From the NCBI RefSeq assembly GCF_025602895.1, contig NW_026516288.1:124001-188000 (forward strand): DNA of 64,000 nucleotides, written 5' to 3'. The stretch's first letter is position 1, and each line of letters begins with the position of its first letter. Shown here one piece after another: positions 11,763 to 22,384 of this stretch. This DNA comes from Polychytrium aggregatum. Its lineage: Eukaryota > Chytridiomycota > Chytridiomycetes > Polychytriales. A model generated the notes under the pieces. The model was given only the letters and a program-made list of their open reading frames with translations. It ran no database searches and had not been told where the DNA came from. Both the position numbers and the translations under genes were made by a program.

Positions 11763-12833
11763 GGCTGCTTAACGATGTGCCTCTCAGAAAGAACTTTGAG
11801 GAGACTGCGCGAGGGATTGAATATACGGGTGCTCTTGTCGTCGAGAGATGCGCCAGATGGGTCAGTTGGGCATCGAGCAACTACCGATCGTGTCGCCGCT
11901 CTGGCTTGAGACACAGCGGCGAGAGTGGGTAGCGACGCCATCTCCTGCCCTTCCAAAAGTGCGTGGATCAGGACCGGCAAGCTCGCCGGGAACAATGATA
12001 CCAGAAGAGAAACAGCGGCAGAAGCTGGCCTCAATGCCGCTGATAGATGTGCCTCTGCTGAAGCGTTCTACTCAAAACTTGTTCTTGCGCAGCCACTTCG
12101 ACAGTGGGGCCAAGCAAGAGCGCCGGGCCATTCAAGCAATCAACAGGTCTGTCCCCAACCGCGAGTACACCACCATTGTTCAAGCCAGGGGAGGCTCTTC
12201 GGTTTGATTGAGGGGAATCAGGGCCGACGTGGGATACAGCCTTTCTATTATGAAACGATGCACCTGTTTTGAGTCAGGGTTGTCGTTATTTTCTGGTTAT
12301 GAGTCCACTCGCCCGTCGCTACCATGGCCGAGCAGGGTGCTGCAGTACCTGGGGGGGGGCCAAACGGTACGAGCCACCCGAGTATCTTGGTATCGAGAGA
12401 TCATGGGGCTATCCAGAGGGTCGAGTGCATCCACACACTCCCACATCGAGTGAATGCATCACACTCCCGCATCCAGTTCATCCACCACACTCCCGCATCG
12501 AGACATCGTTACTAGCGAGCACAAAGAGATTGCCAATATCGAAACAATCGCATGGCTTGTCCACGGGGGGGGGCCATGGCGAGTGGTGCTCGTTCGTGTG
12601 GCTTGATATTTGCCACAGAGAGGAATACGTCTGAGATGTGTACTGGGCGACCTTTGCAAGTGGAACTTGGCCTGTTTCTTCAAGGCGTTAACTCGATATG
12701 CTCCGCGTCCGATGTCGCTCATTAGTTCGGCGCACCGAGGAGTCGTATCATGTATATTGATTCCCGGATGGCCTTCCGAATAATCGCAACAGCATTCGCA
12801 AACTTCCCCTCTGTTCCTGTTTGTCCCCGACCG
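11763..12833. other. Intergenic, no gene recognised
   Basis: About 1.07 kb between the RGS gene and the next minus-strand gene. It holds two short poly-G runs (about 12351-12359 and 12560-12568) and imperfect repeats of CCACACTCCCGCATCGAG (about 12430-12503). ORFs here are short and look random. Confidence 0.5.
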
Positions 12834-14416
12834 CTACCATTCGAGGCTGGTGCTCTTGTTCTTGTCGGGCTGGAAGGCTCGCGGAGACGGCGCACGGTCC
12901 TTTTTCTTTTGTCCGGTCTTGGACTTTTTGTGCTTCTTCTTGCGGGCTCCGTCGTTCGGGCCGTCGCCCTCGGGGTGCTCCGTTTCTCTCTCGATCCCGG
13001 GCTCATCGTCACCAGCCGGCTCCTCGGCATCATCATCTTCTTCACTCTCCTCCGAGCCACTGCCGTTGCTTTCGCTCCTACTGATGGAAGAAGATCCACC
13101 GCTTTCTTCATACCGCTTACCGATGCTTGCGCTTGAGCCATAGACCAGCTGGTCAAAGTACAGTGGCTCGCTTTGCTTCAGTGCGCTGTCTGCCTCTTCT
13201 TTGGTGGCCGGTGCCGTGGTGATCTCGCGCATCATCGGCGGCAGCCCAACTTCCTCGATAGCGGCTTCCGAGAGCGTCTTGGCCTGTCCGCGGAGATGAT
13301 TGATGTTGATGACGTATTTGGGACTCTTGCGTCGCAGCGACTCGATGAGGTCGATGGTTGGTTTGGGCTGTGTCGGTGCGGCTGTGGTAGTGGCATTATC
13401 CTTGGTAGGCTGCTCGATCTTGTGCTGCAGCAACTCCACCCACGTCCCATTGGTGGTTTCAAAGAATCGACTGAACGTCCCGATACCTGATGTATCAGCT
13501 CTCAGATTCAGCGTCGAGCCATGATGTTGTGACACTGCCTTGGGCAGTCCTACGCAAATGACTCCCGAGGCTGTGTTCCTCTATCTGATTTGATTGTACA
13601 CTGCATTGGGACGATTTGCCGGCTCGGTACATCAACATTCCCGTCGATCCTATCTCGTTGGACTCACCCTCGATCGTCGTCTTCTCCTCGTCCCAGTCGA
13701 GCTTGACATCTTTGTGGTCCTTCTTGATTTGGTTGATGGCTCCATCGAGATTCACGACCTCAAAGCCTGCAGGTGAAACACAATTCGAGCGCATCAGCGC
13801 ATGGTTGTCAGGAGCAGAGTATCGAGCGACGTCGGAAGAGCGGGCTACTAGATTTTACATGAAGCTGCAGCAGTTGTCTGATTCGTGTATCGCACGAACC
13901 TATTGCGAGGAGCTTCGAAACGAGGCGGTTCTTTTGCGGGGTGGGAACGACGGGTGGGGCCCCAGCCATTCCGCGCTCCGTGAAGCACAAGGTGAAGACA
14001 GATTCGCGCAGATCGTTGCCCATCCAGTAGTATCCGTAGTGAGTCAAGCCTGAGGCGATGCAATGTCCGAGATAAATGGGTCAGGTGGGCTGCTGGTTTT
14101 ACACGGGCTCGTCGATGGGCTGTCCGTCGGATGGCATGCGTCCATGACATGAACAGGGAGAGCAAACACAGACCCAATATAAAGTCCTCCATGTCGACGA
14201 GCCGGAATCCATCGGGCTGTGATCATCCAATTAGACAAGCGGTTAGCCTCTCATCGGCCGGTGGTGGGTGGACGACACGAGCCGTGTTGGCTTCGGTTGT
14301 ATTGTTGCCTTGTACCTGAGCAATTCCTGTGTTGTGTCAGCCGCACAGGGTGCAGTGTCAAAAGTATCGTCGTTCAGCAGTGTCAAGTATTTCCAAGTGT
14401 ATCGTGGAAGGTCCAT
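12834..14416 (-). CDS. Unidentified protein with Ser/acidic stretch and Lys-rich tail
   Basis: I do not recognise this gene. The last exon (about 13487-12834) is clear. It begins TFSRFFETTNGTWVELLQHKI, has a conserved-looking core (IDLIESLRRKSPKYVININH, then SEPLYFDQLVYG), a Ser/Glu/Asp-rich run, and ends with KKKHKKSKTGQKKKDRAP. The exon before (about 13770-13670) encodes GFEVVNLDGAINQIKKDHKD and joins in phase to give IEGIGTFS. Further upstream, LVDMEDFILG joins in phase to LTHYGYYWMGNDL. A first exon starting MDLPRYTWKYLTLLNDD at 14416 is likely, but its junction to the next exon does not keep phase in my reading. The basic tail suggests a nuclear or nucleolar location (inference). Confidence 0.6.
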
Positions 14417-14512
14417 TATACGTTGTGAGTAAATCGATACCGGACATGTCGCGAAAGCACTCGGGAGGTCGAGCGGTTGGTGGCAGTGGTGTGCAAAAGC
14501 CATATTTCGCCA

Positions 14513-15978
14513 TCAGTCGAGAAGAATCGGAATGTTTGCTGCACCAAGACGACGCAAGTACCGACCATGCTTGACTGCAGCGACCGCGCTGGTCTTGCGG
14601 ATTCGTGGGCCATACTTTCCAGCGACCGACAGAGGCAGATTGCGATGTGGGGAGTGCCGCAGCCCGTGCGGTCCCTCTCCGCGAGGGAGGGGAGGCAGAT
14701 CCAGTGGCTGGAAGATCTTTTCAAAGAATCGCACGGTGTCTTCGGCTTGCGTCGAGGGAATGGTGTAATAGCCCAAACGGGCAAACCACTGTCCAGGGCC
14801 GCCAGATGTAGAGAGTGCATCACATGAAAGTTGGACGTTAGTTGCGGGGCGATGTGTCGAGTGAGTTGCTTCCAAGCCAATCACAAAGATCGGCACCGGC
14901 ATCCGCACGATCGAAATGGCAGCGGAAATACAGAAGAGGCCTCGCCAATGGGGAAGAGAGTGTTGTGAAGGGGCTGTTTGCGTCATGGTGCTGATGCGAT
15001 AGGGTCTCGACGCATGCTCTATTGCCCGTGCCTGCTTTTTGTTGGAGTTTCCTTCATGCAACTGCTCGTCGGTGAACTGAATGAGACGGACTTGGATGCC
15101 GTTTGGGTCCTGGAATATGGCGACCTTCATCTCAGAGATATCGGTTGGGGCCATGATGACCTTGAACCCTGGGCAATAGGACTGGAATGAGCGGACGCGC
15201 GCCGATACTGCGCTATTCTGTCGTGCGGTAGTCTCGGTGCTGATGGGCACTAGCATCACGCTGTCGTATCTCCTGACAACGAGCCTCAATATGCTGCTTG
15301 CAAACCAGTCAGAGGACTCGCTTGTTCATTATCTTCCGGCCAGACGGCCGGTGTGTTTCCCACCTTTCGTCTCCAGACGCTTGAACAGCCTGGCCAAGAA
15401 GTGCACATAGATGACAAGATACTCGTATTGATGCCGCTTCTTGATATCTCTTCCGCTCTCGTCCTGTTGCGCTTGCTGTTGCGGCTCCAAACTCTGGGCG
15501 TCGAGCCGTCGCAAAGGCAAAGTTACCGAGCCCGGCGATGGCGAGGCAAAGCCGTTGGAAACTGGAGTCACTCCAAGTCAAATCCACCGCTCCAGTGGCC
15601 CCACAACCGACACAGACAGTATAATGCAATCCCTGACGCGCGGGAACAGCCTTGCGCTGCCGAACATCAGAGACTGGCAGCTGGCGGAACTACCTTGCGG
15701 TGTTCAAAGACCAGGTGCATCGCGTGGTAGTGCGACGAGTCTGACGACTGCTCGTAGGTGAGCGAGAAGACCGTCTTGGCGCCGCGTGGATCGCCGGGCT
15801 TCAGTTCGTACTGCCAGTCGATCGACATACCAAGCGACTGGTAAAAATCGATGGTCTGCACCACCGAGCTGCATTTGAACTTGAGATAGCGCAGCCGGAA
15901 GTGCAGCGGCGCCTGGCGCGCAGGCTTGAGCAAGTTGGGGCGGGGCTGCCGCTTGTCCGAGGTTTTGATGTCGACCAT
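14513..15978 (-). CDS. VOC/glyoxalase-like protein, two modules
   Basis: The vicinal-oxygen-chelate fold is used by glyoxalase I and extradiol dioxygenases. Exon 1 (15978-15694) encodes a first module with LKFKCSSVVQTIDFYQSLGM and FSLTYEQ..HYHAMHLVFEHRK. Exon 2 (15463-15364) continues EYLVIYVHFLARLFKRLETKG. The third exon (from 15168) gives FKVIMAPTDISEMKVAIFQDPNGIQVRLIQF, the typical strand/DPxG end of a VOC module. A second module follows with WFARLGYYTIPSTQAEDTVRFFEKIFQ. The exact intron between the modules (around 14910-14795) is uncertain because the frame stays open. No substrate can be named. It is divergent from MPG1. Confidence 0.75.
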
Positions 15979-16010
15979 GGCAGGAAGGCGACGAACAGGC
16001 AGAGGGAAGC

Positions 16011-16050
16011 AGATGGGAGCAGATGGGAGCAGATGGGAGCAGATGGGAGC
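16011..16050. repeat. 10-bp tandem repeat AGATGGGAGC, four copies
   Basis: Four exact copies lie about 35 nt upstream of the VOC-gene start codon, on its leader side. On the transcribed strand they read as pyrimidine-rich GCTCCCATCT. Confidence 0.9.
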
Positions 16051-16090
16051 AGGCAAGCGCAGGCTGGTGGTGCCTATCATCAGGGCCGTG

Positions 16091-16289
16091 ATTCATGGAC
16101 GGGCTCTGAATTGCGGTTGTGATTGCATTCAACGCAACGAAAGCAATGAAAGCAATGAACGATATGACACCCCCGTGTCGCCAAGGAATTGCGGTGGCCT
16201 TCGTGGACTGCCCGTTGGATTGAAACTGGCAAGTGCCTCGTTCGATGCTGGATGCAATCACAACCGCAATTCAGAGCCCGTCCATGAAT
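16091..16289. repeat. Perfect 38-bp inverted repeat (199-bp element)
   Basis: The left arm (16091-16128) begins ATTCATGGACGGGCTC. The right arm (16252-16289) is its exact reverse complement and ends GAGCCCGTCCATGAAT. The 123-bp loop between them has no ORF of note but repeats AAAGCAATGAA-like units near 16140. I see no convincing target-site duplication (GGCCGTG on the left, GGGCTGC on the right). It could be a tiny MITE-like element, a templated inversion or a structured regulatory site. Confidence 0.9.
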
Positions 16290-16580
16290 GGGCTGCACCG
16301 CGCTGGCCTTCCTGCTCGCCCCCCTCCACCAGCGCCCCTTGTCCTGGCTGCCCTCTCCTGAAACAAGCCTCGCCCCTTGCCCGCCGAGCAAGCCGTATCG
16401 CCTCTGGATCGAACCACCCTTTCCCAAAACGGCAGCCCCGCGTCGGATTCCACCTCGCGGCTCTTCATTCGCTCAAGGCCCGGGGCTTGCCGGCTTTCCG
16501 CGAGCACCCCGCTCGATTGCCCTTTGGCCTCGATCTGCCCTGCTCGCCCTCCCCTCAAGCATCGCCGACTCTCACACACC

Positions 16581-18855
16581 ATGAAGGCCCTCATTCTCGT
16601 CGGCGGTGAGTCTCGGCTGCCACAGCTGGCTGGATCAGCTTTGCTGCAATCGTCCAGCACACCAGCCGGTTGCGAACGACACACTCGTCGAGCTGCCTTT
16701 CCCCCGCTTGGGTTGGCGGCTGGCTTGCTGGCTTGCCGGCCCGACGACACGACGGCAAGCTGCAAGGCTGGCTTCGAGGCCGGCGTGCCGGACGTTCGCT
16801 GGCAAACTGGCCGTTGCACGTAGTCAACTTGGTCCACTCTGGCTTGCGGCATCACGGCTGCAGCGATCCGGCCGCATGGATTGCTGGCGGCTGATCACAT
16901 CTCCGCCAACATGGCTCTCCATCTCTTGCGCTGCCAGGTTTCGGAACTCGCCTGAGACCCCTCACCTTCTCCGTCCCCAAGCCTCTGGTCGACTTTTGCA
17001 ACAAGCCCATGATCATGCACCAGATCCAGGCCCTGGCCAAGGTTGGGCAGTCGCATTGCTTGCTTCACATCCCGCCGCCGTGGCCGAGCTGCTGCTCCGC
17101 CTGCCTCAAGCGCCAGATCGATGCGCATGGCTCCCCTGCTCGGGACCGGGTCGTTGTGCTACAACGGGAGCTGATCCCATTTATTCGCTGGTTTTGATTC
17201 AATCCAATCCAGGTCGGTGTTACCGATATCGTCCTGGCCGTCAACTACCAGCCCGAGGTCATGGTCAGCGCCATGCGCAAGGTTGAGGAGGAGTTTGGCG
17301 TCCGCATCCACTTTTCGATCGAGCCCGAGCCCCTCGGAACCGGTGAGCTGCGTCGGCGTTGCGCGCCCTGCGTGCTTGTGATCCTTCCTTCCTCAATGTA
17401 TTTGATTGCACCCAAACAGGACTGGGCCCATGGTGGAGCTGAGAATGGCGGCCACCGATGCTTGCCTCTGCGCTGACCGTGATCTGCCGCGTCGTCATGT
17501 CCAGCTGGTCCCCTCGCCCTCGCTCGCAACATCCTGGCCAAGGACGACGAGCCCTTCTTTGTCTTGAACTCGGACGTTATCTGCGAGTTTCCGTTTGAGG
17601 AGCTGATTCGATTCCACCGCAGCCACGGCTGTGAGGGCACCCTGATGACTACCCCCGTCGAGGATCCCTCGAAATACGGCGTGATTGTGTGCCATTCCGG
17701 CTCCACTCGCATCCAGCGGTTCGTCGAGAAGCCCAAGGAGTGGGTTGGCGACCAGATCAACGCGGGCATCTACGTCTTCAACCCCAAAATCCTCGAGCGT
17801 ATTGAGGTGAGAACAGGGTGGATTGCGAGTGCGTCGTATCGGAGTCTGCAGTGTCGCTGGCTCCTGGATTGATCGCTGTATTGCAGTATGGCTGCGTCGG
17901 CTGTGTCGACGTCCTCGCCTGTAGCCGATGGTTCTGACCCACCGCCGGCCCTCTCCGCTCTCTGTCTCACCCCGCGAAACAGAACAAGCCCATGTCGATC
18001 GAGAAGGAGGTCTTCCCGTTCATGGCCCGCGACGGCCAGCTCCACGCCACTGATCTCAAGGGCTTCTGGGCCGATGTTGGCCAGCCCAAGGACTTCCTGA
18101 CCGGCACCGCCCTGTACCTGACCTCGATCTCGCAGAACAACGCCTCGGCTCTTGCGCACGGACCCAACTTTGTCGGTTCGGTTCTGATCGACCCCACGGC
18201 CAAGATTGGCGAGAACTGCAAGATCGGTCCCAACGTCGTCATCGGCCCGGGCGTCACCATTGGCAACGGTGTCCGACTAAACCGCTCCGTGGTCATGCGC
18301 GGTTCTGTTGTGAAGGATGTAGGTCAACGCCTGCCTGCACCTGTGCATGCGCTTGAGGAAGGATCCCAATGCAGATGCTGGTTCTAGGCAGCCTGGCTGC
18401 TGCGACGCTAACCTGCCCCCTCATCCCACAGAACGCCTGGGTGAGCAACAGCATCATTGGATGGCACTCCAGTGTCGGCCGCTGGGTAAGTATCGGTGGG
18501 TGGATCGCACGAGTTTGGGCTTGTCGGCACAGGATCTGGCCCCAGTCCTCCGTGGCCCTCACGACATCGGAGTCGCAGTATCGCCGACAGGGGCCTGTTC
18601 TTACCCTTTTGTTGCTGTTCCAGGCTCGCTTGGACGGAACCACGGTCCTCGGCGAAGATGTCCATGTGGCCGACGAGATTTTCGTGAACGGCGGCTCGGT
18701 CCTCCCGCACAAGGTAACTTGTCTGAACTTCTTGGCGACTGGCGAGCCGAGGTCGATGGTGGTGCTGACCGTCACTGCCCCATTCTTTGGATTTGTCCCA
18801 TTCATCTGCGCAGAGCGTCAGCGCCAATATCACCGAGCCCAAGATTGTTATGTAA
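16581..18855 (+). CDS. MPG1: Mannose-1-phosphate guanylyltransferase (GDP-mannose pyrophosphorylase)
   Basis: The enzyme makes GDP-mannose from GTP and mannose-1-phosphate in the cytosol, feeding protein glycosylation and cell-wall mannan. Eight exons (16581-16605, 16938-17041, 17213-17342, 17505-17806, 17983-18318, 18432-18485, 18624-18713, 18814-18855) give exactly 360 residues, the size of animal GMPPB. Landmarks are the nucleotide-binding [26 protein letters not shown], the sugar-site FVEKP, and [16 protein letters not shown] left-handed beta-helix of hexapeptide repeats follows ([20 protein letters not shown]), ending in PKIVM. The first exon is only 25 nt and is followed by a 332-nt intron. 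Confidence 0.97.
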
Positions 18856-19835
18856 ATACAGAGATATTTCGACGAACGGTGTGATAGATATTGCCACAGG
18901 CGCCGACTGCAGTGATGCGGCAGTCCCGGGCTGACTTGATGGGACGGACGCCCACGGAGATGGGCTCACCGACTTGGCCGAATGCAAGCATGAGCCGGCT
19001 TCGGTGTACTTGGTCCAAAGCAACGACGCACCCCGTTGTTCGTTCACCACGCCGCAAAGCCCCGGCGGCATCATCCACCGCCCGCATCATCCACATCGCC
19101 CACGCGGAGCACTGTCCGTGGCGATCCGTGCCCAGAAAGGAAGTGTGTGCACCGCCCTGCCCGAATCCCGTCCAAAAATGGCAGGGCCGTGGCTCGCTGT
19201 GCCAAGCGGTGTTGTTCGTTCCATAACGATAAGGCCCTGGGTCGGGCTGCTGGCCGACGAACAACCTCCAGAGCCCGCATCTGCGTCGGCTTCCGCCCGC
19301 TGCATCTCCCGCTGCCTCTCGCCCGCTGCATCTCGCCCCAATCGCACGTTGCCTCGCAGTCGCCCGACGGGGTCGCTTACTTGTTGTGTCTGCCGTCGAA
19401 AAACGAAGAAGCAAGACTCCCGCCACAGCCGCATCCGCCAAGTTCCACCCCGCCTGCCTCCCTGAAACCTTTGCCGGCCTGCTCTCCCGTCCCGCTTTCC
19501 ATCGGTCTACCGTCCATCTCGTGGTCTCTGTCGATCTGTTACCGGTGTGTGTATCCAGCGCTCCCCATCCTGCTCGCCAGCGTCGGCCTTGGGCAGTGCG
19601 GTCCGGCGAGTCGTTGCTGGTGTTTCGGCATGGTGGCGAGGCTGCTTCTCAGCGACACTGCTCTCACCTCTGGCGTTTCTGTCGCCGATCTCTGATGTCT
19701 GCAGCTCTCTCATACGCATGGACCAATCTCCCTCCTGCTACTGATCTGTCGCTACCTGCTGCTGACCACTCCCCGCTCTCCACTGACCGCTTTCTGCTCT
19801 GTTGTCGGCTCGTTCACCAGTCTTTGATCATCCCC
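18856..19835. other. Intergenic, no gene recognised
   Basis: About 980 bp after MPG1. An open frame from 19386 runs into the next gene but its first 150 codons look like leader sequence. No repeat or RNA gene is seen. Confidence 0.5.
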
Positions 19836-20876
19836 ATGGTCCTCCCGCTGCCGCTGCCACCCGCTGCTGCTCATCCAAAACCAAGCACGCCCGGAAACCG
19901 GGACGAGGTGCTTTCCCAAGCCCTCGCCACCAAGCAGCGACCGTCTCTGCACCCGCCCTCGCCAACGTCGTCGCCGACACTCCAGCCGACCCTGCCGCTG
20001 CTGACACCTGAGCCAGTCTCGGCAGCATCGTCCGGCCCGATCCTGCCCTCGCCGTCGCTCGCGTCCTTGCGTCCTTCAAAGAAAGCAAAACTCCATGTCA
20101 ACCCGGCTCAAGATTCCCCGGTCGCCGCCCTCTCTCGATCCAGCCGGCTGGGCGAGTTCAAGCGGGGCGCTGCCAGCCGCAGCGACCGGGGCATTTTTTC
20201 GAATCGGCAGCGCGGGATGATCCGCCAAGCACTGAACAGCCGGATCCCGCCGCCGACCCTGGCTGCACCCCGGCGGAAGAAAGATGCGTCGTGGTACATC
20301 GAGCCGGTGGTCTCTGGCTGGGACCAGGAGCTCGAGTGGTGCTTTGCTGGCCTGGCTGCCACGAGGCAGGAGTGGCAGGGGTATGTCCCCTGTCCAGGCG
20401 CATCATGGGACTGGAGCCAGGATACGGACCTTGCATCTCCCGCACCCAATCACGACACCGGCGTTGAAGGACAGGGCCCTCGTCTCAGGCACCAGGCGCC
20501 CGCCTTGCCACACACAGCCGCTGTCGAGACCAGAGACCACGGCGGCCCATTGACAAGCATCGAATACGTCGAGTCCGAGATCCGTACGACTATATCCGAA
20601 GCTTCTCTGGCAGAGACCGCCCTCGAGAATGAAATGGATGCAGTGGCTGAGGAACTTGCGGATCCGGCGGGCAGCGCGCTTACCGACGGTGCGACCGCCG
20701 CCGAAGCAGCCATCCAAGCCGACGCTGTGATCGGGCCGCTCGACATGGCATCGACAGAGAAGATCGTGGTGCTGCCCAGCGCCCGTCTGCCTCTCTCGCC
20801 AAACTCCCCAAGCTCGCCTGGCGCCCTCCCAAACACGGCAAACGACGCATCGTTCATTGCCTCTCCGCCCCGGTAG
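19836..20876 (+). CDS. Hypothetical Pro/Ser/Ala-rich protein
   Basis: I do not recognise this gene. One exon of 346 codons starts at MVLPLPLPP; the frame is open 150 codons further upstream, so the start is uncertain. The first half is low-complexity Pro/Ser/Leu. The middle is more ordered, with KKDASWYIEPVVSGWDQELEW followed by CFAGLAATRQEWQGYVPCPG, which is Trp-rich. The last third is Ala/Glu-rich (ETALENEMDAVAEELADPAG) and may be helical. There is no signal peptide or membrane segment. It lies convergent to the SDR gene 1.5 kb away. The long frame and ordered middle support a real gene, but an artefact of GC-rich sequence is possible. Confidence 0.5.
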   Translation: MVLPLPLPPAAAHPKPSTPGNRDEVLSQALATKQRPSLHPPSPTSSPTLQPTLPLLTPEPVSAASSGPILPSPSLASLRPSKKAKLHVNPAQDSPVAALSRSSRLGEFKRGAASRSDRGIFSNRQRGMIRQALNSRIPPPTLAAPRRKKDASWYIEPVVSGWDQELEWCFAGLAATRQEWQGYVPCPGASWDWSQDTDLASPAPNHDTGVEGQGPRLRHQAPALPHTAAVETRDHGGPLTSIEYVESEIRTTISEASLAETALENEMDAVAEELADPAGSALTDGATAAEAAIQADAVIGPLDMASTEKIVVLPSARLPLSPNSPSSPGALPNTANDASFIASPPR

Positions 20877-22384
20877 GCCCTTGCACACCATCATGCAAGC
20901 TCGGGGAAGGGCTGGACAGTCATGTACATCATGCCACTCGAACCCGTGACTGATGAGGCTCCTATGGATCTTGGGTTGCGATTTCTTGCCACCCTCCCCT
21001 CCAGCGCCTGATCGACTGTCGCAGTAACGCCCAACTCCAAACTCCTTCATCTATCGGTGCCCTCGTCCGGATCTTCTCCCACCCTTTGGCGTTTCCGTCC
21101 TTGCTTCTGTTATTTCTCCCTCCCCTCCTTTTGCAACTACGATATGCATATCGCGCTTGCGCTTCCCCCACCCCCTCCTCCCAAATCAGCTCCGACAGAA
21201 GCTCCGCCAGCAAGGCTTGTCGAGTATTGTAGTGCCGGTGCTTGCTCTGACTCTCGCTGGGCACTACATCTTGCATCGTTGCGTGCTGCGTGCCGCTGGT
21301 CGCTCTTTCCTCCCTCCTTCTGCCCCTCTTTCCTCCCACACCCTCTCCGATCCTCCCACACTTTATTTTCCTCGATTGTTTTTTTTTTTTTTTTTGGTCT
21401 GTATCTTCTCATCGACAACCTGGGGCTGCTTAATCCTCAGTGCAGATACGCCCCTCCCCTCCCCTCTCCTCAGCCCTTTGCGAGTACATCCGCTTGGATC
21501 CCCGGCTGATCCATTTAGCATTTGTAGTGGACCTACACGGTCATCGGCATGCCATGGCCTCATGCAACTGCCACAGCTTTGTGTTTCTCATTCTCCCTCT
21601 CCCCCCCCTTTCGATCTCTCGCTGGCTTCATTCCTTCCCTCCCCGCTCTATTGGTGTGATTTGAGTTGATTTTGTGGTCTGCTGAAGCAGAGACAGGAGG
21701 ACGGGGGAGAGCAAAGCTCCCTGCAAATGGTGCCCATGGACGTTTGTATCGTCCACTCAAACAACGGCGCCTACGAAGCTTTGCAAAATGAAGCGTAGCA
21801 TCCTGGTTCTGAGGCCGGTGGTTCAGTAACGCCTGGCTCCATGAATACACGTGCATATCATATGTACAGTGCGTTCGATAACTTCATTTTGCAACACCCC
21901 CTGGAGGTCATGGACATTCCAACCAGCCGCCGAATACATGCGATGTCATTCTGAAACCAACAGGGTGTTCGCGGCCATTACTTCTTGTAAGAGCTGTATT
22001 CTCAGGGGGGTACATCGCATAGAGTGTATATAGAGTAATTGAGGGAAGTGCACCACTCCGGATCGCTCACGATGCTACCGGTGAGCCGACGATCAGAAAG
22101 TATTAAGGCTTGGCAGACTGGGAACCAAGGAGTAGTGAACTTGCTTGCTTCCAAAGCACCAGAACAAGATTGGCAAGCAGGTACCTGCATCCGTAGAAAC
22201 AAGGCTTCGAGTGCTGCGGTAGATCCGCACAAAAAATATGAGGGCTGGAGGCCGAGGGCCATATCCAGGACCAACGATGGGTGCTTGACAGACAGAAGGA
22301 GTGGAAGGGGGCGCTCGGTGGGGAGGGAGACTGATGATGCTCTGACTTCTCTGCTGTTGCGCTCATTCATTGTCAGTCCCTGGT
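20877..22384. other. Convergent intergenic region, pyrimidine-rich
   Basis: About 1.5 kb with no recognisable gene. From about 21050 to 21670 the plus strand is strongly pyrimidine-rich (many CCCCTCC and CTCCC runs) and includes a 17-nt T run (21379-21395). Confidence 0.55.
21379..21395. repeat. Poly(T) run, 17 nt
   Basis: An uninterrupted T17 lies within a pyrimidine-rich stretch. It could be an A-tail relic of a minus-strand insertion, but no retroelement sequence is recognisable beside it. Confidence 0.9.

Larger units (their letters stand above)
15979..16580. promoter_or_regulatory. Divergent promoter region, VOC gene / MPG1
   Basis: 602 bp separate the two start codons. It holds a 10-bp tandem repeat next to the VOC start and a perfect 38-bp inverted repeat in its middle. 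The MPG1 side (about 16300-16580) is pyrimidine-rich, as expected for a leader. No TATA box is seen. Confidence 0.6.
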
